This document shows positions 1 through 10,802 of a stretch of DNA of 64,000 bases, in pieces. Each line of letters begins with the position of its first letter. The first letter of the stretch is position 1. The stretch covers positions 47,897 through 111,896 of the forward strand of contig FXAI01000005.1 in NCBI GenBank assembly GCA_900177435.1. The letters run 5' to 3'. Source of the stretch: Alteromonadaceae bacterium Bs31 (GTDB taxonomy: Bacteria > Pseudomonadota > Gammaproteobacteria > Pseudomonadales > Cellvibrionaceae). A program made the translations under genes and the position numbers. The notes beneath the pieces are model-generated. The model had not been told where the DNA came from. It saw nothing but the letters and a program-made list of their open reading frames with translations, and did no database searches.

Positions 1-471
1 GATTTTACCGCTGTCCAACAGCGTTTATTTGATTATGCCAAACATAAAGTCATTAAAAAATCCGACGAGAAACGGCTGGTAAAGCGTGTTGCTAAGCAAA
101 GGGAGCTTAAAGCCGAGCTTGAGCTGGAAAAAATTCCCGAAGCCCCCCTTATGCCTTTCGATGGCGCCAGTAAAACCCCAATTAATAGGGCCTTGCCTTT
201 TACCCGTGAAGATTATTTTGCTTTGGTGGATGAAACCGGTAGGGCGATTAGAGAAGACAAACGCGGTTTTATTCCCGAGCACACTCCGAAAATTGTTAGC
301 CAGTTTGGTATTAACCCCGATAAGTGGCTCGAGCATATTCAGCACTTTGGCAGGCGCTATGGCACGGCGTGTGGCAGTGCCGATAATATGCAGGCCTTTG
401 CTGAAATATTTGGTAGGCGCTGGAGTAGAGGGTGTGGAAACTCTCAGCGCAGTTACTTGAGGGTTAATTGA
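1..471 (+). CDS. REP-associated (Y1/IS200-like) transposase, 3' part
   Basis: The frame is open from the first base to a TGA at 469-471, giving the last 156 residues of a protein that starts outside the window. The visible part holds the hallmarks of the C-terminal region of large REP-associated Y1 transposases: a basic helix (residues 14-40), then DYFALVDETGRAIREDKRG, then HIQHFGRRYG and a final GRRW. The HUH nuclease and catalytic Tyr domain would lie upstream. Family enzymes are single-strand nucleases thought to move REP palindromes. A long palindromic element begins 12 bases after the stop, which supports the assignment. The protein family is recognised from motif memory, not from a search. 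Confidence 0.8.
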   Translation, partial: DFTAVQQRLFDYAKHKVIKKSDEKRLVKRVAKQRELKAELELEKIPEAPLMPFDGASKTPINRALPFTREDYFALVDETGRAIREDKRGFIPEHTPKIVSQFGINPDKWLEHIQHFGRRYGTACGSADNMQAFAEIFGRRWSRGCGNSQRSYLRVN

Positions 472-483
472 AAAATAGTACTG

Positions 484-709
484 CCATACGCCGGGTTAAT
501 AGTCGTGTGGGTGAGCAGAAGTCGCCTCCCATGCGTGTCGTAGGTGGTAATTGGGACCCTGGCTATCAACCATAGCAATCTTGGCGGGGCGATTTAAAAT
601 ATTATATTTCGCTGCGTGAGATGGGGCTGGACCCGCCGGGAGGCGCTTCGCTCGGCAACTGATCCCGCGTTGCGCTCCGGCATCCATGCCGGGATTACCC
701 GGCCTATGG
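484..709. repeat. Long palindromic REP/BIME-like element, copy A
   Basis: The ends are near-perfect inverted repeats: CCATACGCCGGG at 484-495 against the reverse complement of CCCGGCCTATGG at 698-709 (11/12). Inside, CGCCTCCC (about 523-530) pairs with GGGAGGCG (about 637-644), and CCGGCATCCATGCCGG at 677-692 is a tight hairpin. About 42 bases at 507-548 and the 17-mer at 632-648 are shared with the element at 2740-2910. The position directly behind a REP-associated transposase gene fits a REP element mobilised by that enzyme. Confidence 0.7.
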
Positions 710-719
710 TTGCTCATTT

Positions 720-2582
720 TTAGTTGTCGCAATCCCACCAACATTCGGTATTTCTATTAAACGCCGTAATCGCATCCCACTTTGGTGAGGAAGGTTGCGT
801 TAAATATTCCAATGCACCCCAGCTTCCATATTTTCCAGGGAAGGAAATATCAACAAAGCACATATGTAATTCTCCGCCGCCGTTTTTCCAGGTATTGAAC
901 ATATCGGTGTAAAGCTCGCCCATTCGAGAATCGCGATTAATGGCTTTATGAAAATCTATAAAATCGGTGTCTTCCTGTAACTTTAAACCATTCGCGGTAA
1001 TATGCTGACCACCTTCATAGGCAACAATACCCATGCCGAATGATTCCGCATAGTTCACCCAATAGCTTAACTCTTCTGTAATTTCCGATACGACACCGGC
1101 ATAATTTTCATAGCCAGCTACCTTGCGTAATTCGGTTCCGTGCTTCAGCTGAGCAAATGCTTTGTCCAGACCTCCGTCCGGTTCAGAAAACCACGAACGT
1201 AAGGTCGGCTCCAAATCTACATTGGTGCTGGAGGCTGAGTAGGGGCCATTTAACCCAGCACTAAAATAGGTTGTTACACCGATATAATCGAAGCCGTGTT
1301 GATAACAGGGTGAGTGACCCTCAGCTACCCAAAGAGGGCATTCCATGGCAGTCTTTTGTAAGCCATGCCAAGCTGTTTGAACGCCCAGCACGCATTTCAC
1401 TCTGTCTTTCGTTTGGGTAAATGGTCCGTTTTTGAAAGCATCGCAGATCTTGGCGGTACGCATACCATGCCATTGCATATGCGCATCTGCGTGCTCATCT
1501 CCCCAGCGCGCTTTACCTGAAGCAAGAGCGTAACGGCTCTGAGGAAAACCCCAGTTCCACACTTCGTTACTGTGCTCAACATACACCTTAAGCCCATCGG
1601 CGAGCTGCGCCTCGACAAGCTCTGCAAATTGACGAATATATTCATCGTTGGCCAAGTGTGGAATCGTGAACCAGGGATCAGCCTCAAGCATATTGACTAA
1701 TTGCAACATTACCTCTAACGGTACACCGTCTTTAACGCGCCAGGTTCGGTCCTCTCTTAGTGGGCGGTCGCCCCAAAGCTCTTGAAGGCTTTTATTGGTG
1801 TTCATCCAATCCATAAAGCGAACCGCTCGAAATTGAGTAGCACGCGCAATAAAGTCTGGATTGAAAATTTCACCCGCCTCATAAGCTGACAAGTAGATAT
1901 CTGGAATAATTTTAATATTACGTAAGGGGTTTGCAGTGTTTACTTGCTTAATATTCAGCAAATTGGCATTTGCGGAAACTGTCACCACATCACGCCCCTC
2001 TGTGGACTCCTCGTCTACTTTTTTGGCGCCCCATGCATAGGTTAATGTGCCTTCGCCTTCGTAGAACACAATTACCTTATCAAAATGCAGCGTATCTTCA
2101 TTTCGTGGAGTAAGAAAAACAGTACCGGCAGTTTGTTCCGGTTTAAGTTCTAGTACCCAGTCGTGTTCGTCCACGCTAAAGCCTTCTATACCCTTACCCC
2201 AATCCTTCCATTCGCGCGCTTGCTTCATGAGATCAATAAAGGGATATTGGGCGGACCAATCGCTAATACCGCCGAAGCCCATTCCTAAAGAGCCTCGCTT
2301 AGCGATGCTTCCAGAACTAGACGTACTGCTGGAGCTAGACGTACTACTCGAGCTAGATGAACTATTGGAGCTAGTTGAACTACTGGAGCTAGATGAAGTA
2401 CTGGAGCTAGATGAACTACTGGAGCTAGATGAACTACTGGAGCTAGTTGAACTACTGGAGCTAGACGTACTGCTGGAACTAAAATCATTATCTATAATCG
2501 TCTCACCGCTTGAGCCGCCACACCCCGCATTCAGCATCAGAGCTAACACTATAAATAATGCTATAAAATATTTGATTATCAT
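720..2582 (-). CDS. Secreted polyserine lipoprotein with glycoside-hydrolase clan A-like domain
   Basis: 620 residues. An N-terminal hydrophobic segment ends in NAGC (Cys21), a somewhat atypical lipobox, so the protein is probably a lipoprotein. Residues 34-90 are a Ser/Thr linker of the kind found in Saccharophagus and Teredinibacter secreted enzymes. The remaining 530 residues look like one large domain. VEHSNEVWN (Glu340) resembles the acid/base Asn-Glu of clan A TIM-barrel hydrolases, and VAYEGGQH (Glu523) could be the nucleophile at the end of a later strand. I cannot assign a GH family. No CBM is apparent. It sits alone between two REP-like elements. Catalysis is inference from motifs only; it might instead be a non-catalytic relative. 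Confidence 0.75.
   Translation of the reverse strand: MIIKYFIALFIVLALMLNAGCGGSSGETIIDNDFSSSSTSSSSSSTSSSSSSSSSSSSSSSTSSSSSSSTSSNSSSSSSSTSSSSSTSSSGSIAKRGSLGMGFGGISDWSAQYPFIDLMKQAREWKDWGKGIEGFSVDEHDWVLELKPEQTAGTVFLTPRNEDTLHFDKVIVFYEGEGTLTYAWGAKKVDEESTEGRDVVTVSANANLLNIKQVNTANPLRNIKIIPDIYLSAYEAGEIFNPDFIARATQFRAVRFMDWMNTNKSLQELWGDRPLREDRTWRVKDGVPLEVMLQLVNMLEADPWFTIPHLANDEYIRQFAELVEAQLADGLKVYVEHSNEVWNWGFPQSRYALASGKARWGDEHADAHMQWHGMRTAKICDAFKNGPFTQTKDRVKCVLGVQTAWHGLQKTAMECPLWVAEGHSPCYQHGFDYIGVTTYFSAGLNGPYSASSTNVDLEPTLRSWFSEPDGGLDKAFAQLKHGTELRKVAGYENYAGVVSEITEELSYWVNYAESFGMGIVAYEGGQHITANGLKLQEDTDFIDFHKAINRDSRMGELYTDMFNTWKNGGGELHMCFVDISFPGKYGSWGALEYLTQPSSPKWDAITAFNRNTECWWDCDN
2305..2478. repeat. 18-bp tandem repeat coding the polyserine linker
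   Basis: About nine to ten near-identical 18-bp units built on GAGCTAGATGAACTACTG (plus strand). They encode Ser-rich hexapeptides on the minus strand. The tract is a likely site of length change by slippage or recombination. Confidence 0.8.
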
Positions 2583-2739
2583 TGTTGTTACCTCAAAATA
2601 AACGCAATAAATACAACTTTCAATTAGATAGCGCAGGGGAGGGTTTTTCTGTTAATAATCGTAAAACCGTGAAGGCTTGCTTGCTTGTATTGGATCTATA
2701 GCAAGGAAGGGTAATAAAATCTCGGAACTACACTGGGTG

Positions 2740-2910
2740 AATCGTAGGGTGGGTAAGCCGAAGGTGCCTCTCGCGCGTGTCGGAGGTGGTTCTGGGGGCT
2801 TCATTTGGGTTATAGGGGAATAAAAATTAGGCTTGGTCTTAATTATACATTTGGTGTGGGATTTTGATGGTGTCCCGCCGGGAGGCGCTTTGCTTTCCGG
2901 GCCTACGATT
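2740..2910. repeat. Long palindromic REP/BIME-like element, copy B
   Basis: Perfect 9-bp terminal inverted repeat AATCGTAGG (2740-2748) / CCTACGATT (2902-2910). The first arm continues GTGGGTAAGCCGAAGG, a phrase typical of REP palindromes, and shares about 34 of 42 bases with copy A (2749-2790 versus 507-548). The 17-mer CCCGCCGGGAGGCGCTT (2874-2890) is identical in both copies. The two elements bracket the lipoprotein gene at 720-2582. Confidence 0.7.
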
Positions 2911-4308
2911 AATTATTTTGGGGAAATAAATAGGCATCCATATGTGAAGCTAACTATTTAATTTTTTTGTTGGGTCCCACATAAGCCCTCATAAGGGCCC
3001 AAGCCAGAGAGCCTTAAATATCGATAGATGCGACGCCTATTTACTACTGATATTTTTGCCTGTGTGGTTATGCGTGATTATTACCCTGTTGTGTTGTATG
3101 GGGATAAAGAGCGTGCCTTAAGCCTATAAAGGGAGGAGGTCGTTGAGCGAGGTTGGAGCTCTATAAAGGCCATATTCTGGTGAAAAGCCCGCTCCCTTAT
3201 AAGCTACTTGGTTTCCACCATCGTTACTGTTACGGCCATTCGATTGGGGGAGTAAAGTAACCGGGGTAGCCTTTGAGCAAGCGGGCCATACGTAGAGCTG
3301 GGTAACAGCTGGTTGCAGCAAAACACCGAGTTCTTGGCTGAGAAAACTTGAAATAGCACAACTATCACTGCGGCTTCTCACCCAGGCCTGTTCGCGCTAG
3401 CCGCGTGCCTACGTTACCGAGCTCTCCAGATAGGCCGCTACTAGTATGCTGGGCTTATGGTAAGGCTTAGTGGCGCTATTCAGCTAGCGTTAAGCCTGTT
3501 GCCTGTATCTTAACTATCAAATGAAGCCGAATGTAGAAAAGTTGAGGTCAAGCATGAACACAGCCCTTCCTGTAGCAGAAGTTAGAGAGTTAACATTAGC
3601 TGAATTTATCATTTGTCAATTAAACACACCGGAGCTGGTAATAGAGACCCTCAGCCAGTTCGCGGAGCTGTATTCATCTGCAACCAGTACTGGTAACGGT
3701 AAGGGCCAACAAAGTGCTATGGGTCTTGGGTGAGGTACGTGCTCGCGGGTGGTGAGAGGCTAGAGAATAGCATTGTGCACAAGAGTCGCTTCCGGCGACT
3801 AATATGCTAGGCAAGCTCGATACTGGCATATAGCTCCACAAATCATATTTTTTCTGCTTAAGGCGAAGATCGCAGGCAACACACAAAAACAATAAAATTA
3901 GAACAGTGTAATACAGGCCATTCAGCTATTTGCTTGCTAATTGGGGCATAAATTGAAGGGGGTGCATAGGTGTAAAAGCAGCCCATTTATGCGTTGCGTT
4001 TAATAGTAAAAATGCAGCGATAAACTAGCTACCTATTGTATTTATACTTTTAATATTCATTTTATATTTTTATTTAGTTTGTGCAGCGTTGGCCAATAGA
4101 GAACCAAAAAAACGTTTAAAAAACTCCTTAGAACCTGACCTAGACAGTCACTTAGGATAATCGCTAAGGATGTTTACATAGATAGCCCCATATTTTGACA
4201 ATTTACAGTCTTTGAGTCATTAATGCACTCGGCATTAAATGGGGCGGTGCTTGCTGGTGGCTCAGCCACTGGAGGCGATTTATCCTTAGGATGTTATTAA
4301 TTTAGCCC
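2911..4308. other. Gene-poor region upstream of the thi operon
   Basis: About 1.4 kb with no coding region I can support. Several short open frames (for example 3521-3733 plus, 3124-3381 minus) have no recognisable domain or convincing ribosome binding site. Small hairpins occur, such as GTCGC-TTCCG-GCGAC near 3785-3799. It may hold decayed genes; nothing definite is visible. Confidence 0.5.
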
Positions 4309-4337
4309 TTGCATTTTTAAATTCTAGCGCGTATAAA
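4309..4337 (+). promoter_or_regulatory. Sigma-70 type promoter of the thi operon
   Basis: TTGCAT (4309-4314), a 17-bp spacer, then TATAAA (4332-4337). Transcription would begin near 4344, just before the TPP aptamer. The -10 sits inside a perfect hairpin sequence (GCGCGTA-TAAA-TACGCGC, 4327-4344). Confidence 0.6.
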
Positions 4338-4349
4338 TACGCGCAATTC

Positions 4350-4437
4350 TTGTCGGAGTGCTCAGAAATCTGGGCTGAGATCGCAACAGCGGGATCCGTG
4401 GAACCTGATCAGGCTAATACCTGCGAAGGGAGCAAGA
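4350..4437 (+). ncRNA. TPP riboswitch (THI element)
   Basis: The aptamer is clear from the conserved CTGAGA of the pyrimidine-binding arm (4375-4380) and from the second arm, GGAACCTGATCAGGCTAATA followed by CCTGCGAAGGGAGCAAG, ending near 4437. It lies about 130 bases before thiC, the usual place. Binding of thiamine pyrophosphate should lower expression of the operon. Confidence 0.96.
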
Positions 4438-4448
4438 CTTCTCCATAG

Positions 4449-7921
<3,473 letters not shown>

Positions 7922-7944
<23 letters not shown>

Positions 7945-8122
7945 ATATTTGGAAACCACAGAAAATATCAAGCTTTTATTATTTATGCAGCAACAACAAC
8001 TAGCGCAAGCTGGTATGGCAGTAGCTATTAACAACTTGGTGGTACCGCAATCGTGTTGGCAAGAAACCGTGCTGAGGCCCGACGATAAGCTTAGCGTTTT
8101 TCGAGCGATTGCGGGAGGGTAA
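7922..8122 (+). CDS. thiS: Thiamine biosynthesis sulfur-carrier protein ThiS
   Basis: 66 residues, ubiquitin-like, ending in the required Gly-Gly tail (FRAIAGG). The tail is adenylated and thiocarboxylated to bring sulfur to Thi[17 protein letters not shown] is the typical C-terminus. It overlaps thiDE by 23 bases and is followed by thiG after one base. No thiF lies in this operon, so the adenylating enzyme must be elsewhere. Confidence 0.93.
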
Positions 8123-8123
8123 T

Positions 8124-8885
8124 ATGGGCTTTACGCTTGCCAACAGGGTGTTTAATTCGCGGCTGCTCACCGGCACCGGAAAATTCGCCAGCGCTACAAC
8201 GATGTTAAAAGCACTGGAGGCCTCGGGCACGGAAATGGTTACTCTGGCGATGAAACGCGTCGATTTAAAAGCAGCCTCCGATAATATTTATCAACCGTTA
8301 AAAAATGCAGGCTATACCTTGCTGCCCAACACCAGCGGCGCGCGCACCGCCGAGGAAGCGGTACTGGCGGCGCAACTGGCCAGGGAAGCCATGTCTACCG
8401 AGTGGCTTAAATTGGAAATTCACCCGGACCCCCGCTATTTAATGCCAGATCCGGTAGAGACGCTCAAAGCAGCGGAAATTTTGGTTTCGCAGGGCTTTAA
8501 GGTTTTGCCCTATATTCACGCCGACCCGGTATTAGCCTACCGACTGCAGGAATGCGGCTGTTCAGCCGTTATGCCTCTGGCCGCCCCTATTGGTAGCAAT
8601 CAGGGTTTAAAAACAATAGATTTTCTACACATCATTATTGAGCAAAGCCAGGTGCCGGTGATTATTGATGCCGGTATTGGCGCGCCCAGCCATGCCATGG
8701 CAGCCATGGAGCTGGGAGCAGACGCGGTGCTGGTAAATACTGCCATTGCCACAGCGGCCGAACCGGTAAGCATTGCGCGTGCGTTTAAGCAGGCCGTAAG
8801 CGCGGGGCGTATGGCCTTCACTGCCGGTTTGCCCGGGCAGTACGCGCAGGCCTCGGCTACCAGCCCCTTAACGGATTTCCTGTAA
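8124..8885 (+). CDS. thiG: Thiazole synthase ThiG
   Basis: 253-residue TIM-barrel enzyme that builds the thiazole from DXP, dehydroglycine and ThiS thiocarboxylate. Visible marks are [10 protein letters not shown] at the N-terminus, WLKLEIHPD with the imine-forming Lys, [12 protein letters not shown] and the C-terminal phosphate-binding GIGAPSHA...[11 protein letters not shown] 8124 follows GGGAGGG within thiS; a TTG at 8109 is rejected. Dehydroglycine is supplied by ThiH, next in the operon. Confidence 0.96.
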   Translation: MGFTLANRVFNSRLLTGTGKFASATTMLKALEASGTEMVTLAMKRVDLKAASDNIYQPLKNAGYTLLPNTSGARTAEEAVLAAQLAREAMSTEWLKLEIHPDPRYLMPDPVETLKAAEILVSQGFKVLPYIHADPVLAYRLQECGCSAVMPLAAPIGSNQGLKTIDFLHIIIEQSQVPVIIDAGIGAPSHAMAAMELGADAVLVNTAIATAAEPVSIARAFKQAVSAGRMAFTAGLPGQYAQASATSPLTDFL

Positions 8886-8919
8886 CTTATTGTTCCAACA
8901 CCATTATCGGGAGTTGAAA

Positions 8920-10032
8920 ATGCCTCAACAGTTTTCCAGTATTTTTCGACGTTACCACTGGCAGGATATTGAACAGGCCATTGAGTCTAAAACTTCAGCA
9001 GATGTTGAGCGGGCCCTGTGCAAACAGAACTTATCACCGGCGGATTTTCAGGCCTTACTATCGCCCGCAGCGGAACAGTACCTGGAAACCATGGCGCAAA
9101 AATCTCGGGCGCTTACCCAGCAGCAGTTCGGCCACACCATGCAACTTTATGCTCCGCTGTATTTAAGTAACGTGTGCAGTAATATTTGTAGCTACTGTGG
9201 CTTTAGCATTAACAATAAATTACGCCGTAAAACGTTGGACGAAGCGGAGATTTTGGCAGAGGCGAAAGCACTAAAGAGAAAAGGGATTAATAATGTTTTA
9301 TTAGTGACTGGAGAAGCACCTAAAACTGTGGGTGTTGAGTATATTGAGCGCGCAATACAAATTTTGAAAGTACACTTTGCTCAAATACATATAGAGGTTC
9401 AGCCCTTGCAGGGGCAGGAGTACGGACGCCTGATTGCCAGCGGGATGCACGGTGTTTCGCTTTATCAGGAAACCTATCACCGTGCCAGTTACCGCGAACA
9501 CCATACCAAAGGAAATAAAACCAATATGGACGCTAGGCTGAATGCGCCAGATCAGATTGGCCAGCAAGGCGTTCATAAAATTGGCCTGGGCGTGTTACTG
9601 GGTTTGGCAAACTGGCGAACAGATTCATTGTTTTGTGCCTTGCATTTACGTCATTTGCAGAAGCACTATTGGCGTACACGTTATGCAATCAGCTTTCCCC
9701 GCCTGCGCCCTTGTGCGGGTGATTATACGATCAAGCACCCAGTGACGGATCGGCAACTGGTACAGCTAATTACCGCTTGGCGCCTGTTCGACAACACCCT
9801 GGATCTGAACCTTTCCACTCGTGAGCAACAGGATTTTCGCGATGCGGTGTGTCAGCTGGGCATTACGTCTATGAGTGCGGAGTCCAGTACCCAGCCAGGG
9901 GGCTACGCCGAAAATACACAAGCAGCCTTGCAACAGTTTGAAATTAGCGACGAAAGAAGTGTAGAGCAGGTGCATAGCATGTTGAATATAAAGGGCCTGG
10001 AGGTAATACATAAAGACTGGCATTGGGCCTAA
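8920..10032 (+). CDS. thiH: 2-iminoacetate synthase ThiH (tyrosine lyase)
   Basis: Radical SAM enzyme that cleaves tyrosine to dehydroglycine and p-cresol. The cluster motif is CSNICSYCGF, and the C-terminal region has LRPCAGDY and a GITSMSAESSTQPGGY stretch typical of ThiH. 370 residues from ATG 8920, which has GGGAG at 8909-8913; a TTG at 8890 is less likely. Use of ThiH instead of the oxidase ThiO means that the pathway does not need oxygen. Last gene of the operon; the next gene is convergent. Confidence 0.96.
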   Translation: MPQQFSSIFRRYHWQDIEQAIESKTSADVERALCKQNLSPADFQALLSPAAEQYLETMAQKSRALTQQQFGHTMQLYAPLYLSNVCSNICSYCGFSINNKLRRKTLDEAEILAEAKALKRKGINNVLLVTGEAPKTVGVEYIERAIQILKVHFAQIHIEVQPLQGQEYGRLIASGMHGVSLYQETYHRASYREHHTKGNKTNMDARLNAPDQIGQQGVHKIGLGVLLGLANWRTDSLFCALHLRHLQKHYWRTRYAISFPRLRPCAGDYTIKHPVTDRQLVQLITAWRLFDNTLDLNLSTREQQDFRDAVCQLGITSMSAESSTQPGGYAENTQAALQQFEISDERSVEQVHSMLNIKGLEVIHKDWHWA

Positions 10033-10121
10033 GGGCTCTCTCTTCATGGCTCTCTGCTTTTGACCGCTGAGCAATACTCGCTCTCGACACTTCACCTAGC
10101 TAATAGCGTAGTTAGTGAAGC

Positions 10122-10781
10122 TTAAAAATGGCCTGTTTTAATCCAAATTAGAGTGTTTGGGCTTATCACTAAGGGAGCGCTAACGCCGGCAGGGCGCCTT
10201 AGCCACATGCCTTGTGAATAGTTTTCCCGCGTATCGTTAAGGCAACCACTGATTACGTATATCTCAAGCGCTTCAGCTCTAAGGGTGAGTTCACTGCTTG
10301 TTTGCTCGCTCTTTATAATACGGACGTATTCCGAACTATATTCGTGCAACAGTAAGGTGTGATAGCCAGCCATAGGCTCCCAGTTATTGGTGTGATTTAT
10401 AGCGCCTAGATCGGCATAGTTAATACGCCTGGGTTTTGTATCCTGCGCTTGTATCTGGTGAAGTTTCACCAAAATAATACAGCCGCTTTTGCTAAATGGC
10501 GCGTGAACAAAACCCGGTGTATTTCGCAAGTAGCTAGCTTTGGGGTAATCCCCGGTATGGTCCGAAAAGGTGCCCGTCAACACCAGAATCTCTTCTCCTA
10601 GCGGGTGGTCGTGTGCGCTAAAAGAAGCGCCTGGGTCATAGCGTACAATGCTTGTGGCATGGCCGCGCTCGGCTTCTTCCCGAGCGAGTTTTTTTCGCCA
10701 CACTCCTGGGGCCGGGCTGGCTTCCCAATCCATCATATTGGTATCTAGTGTGATTGATTGAGTCATATCCATGTTTAACAT
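10122..10781 (-). CDS. ChrR-like cupin protein
   Basis: 219 residues with two cupin halves. The first has the metal-binding pattern HDHPLGEEILVLTGTFSD (residues about 57-74) of the ChrR cupin family, which in sigma-E anti-sigma factors binds zinc; the N-terminal anti-sigma helices are missing here. So it is a stand-alone cupin, perhaps an enzyme or sensor for reactive oxygen or thiol species. It is the last gene of a minus-strand operon that begins with DoxX at 15328 and lies 21 bases after the flavoprotein gene. Start uncertain between three nearby Met codons. Confidence 0.8.
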   Translation of the reverse strand: MLNMDMTQSITLDTNMMDWEASPAPGVWRKKLAREEAERGHATSIVRYDPGASFSAHDHPLGEEILVLTGTFSDHTGDYPKASYLRNTPGFVHAPFSKSGCIILVKLHQIQAQDTKPRRINYADLGAINHTNNWEPMAGYHTLLLHEYSSEYVRIIKSEQTSSELTLRAEALEIYVISGCLNDTRENYSQGMWLRRPAGVSAPLVISPNTLIWIKTGHF

Positions 10782-10802
10782 TTTATAAGCCTCGTTTTGC
10801 CT

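Noticed and set aside
2227-2601. Plus-strand frame rich in LELDELLELDELL
   Set aside because: It is the antisense shadow of the polyserine tandem repeat in the lipoprotein gene.
3400-3520. GTTAAGC-type sequence resembling an integron attC core
   Set aside because: No matching inverse core, no integrase and no cassette array nearby.
3521-3733. 70-codon plus-strand frame (starts MKPNVEKLRSS)
   Set aside because: Looks mildly protein-like, but no recognisable domain, no clear ribosome binding site and no conserved neighbour; could be a remnant.
10089-10125. Imperfect hairpin between thiH and the cupin gene
   Set aside because: Bulged stem with no T-run after it in either direction, so not called a terminator.
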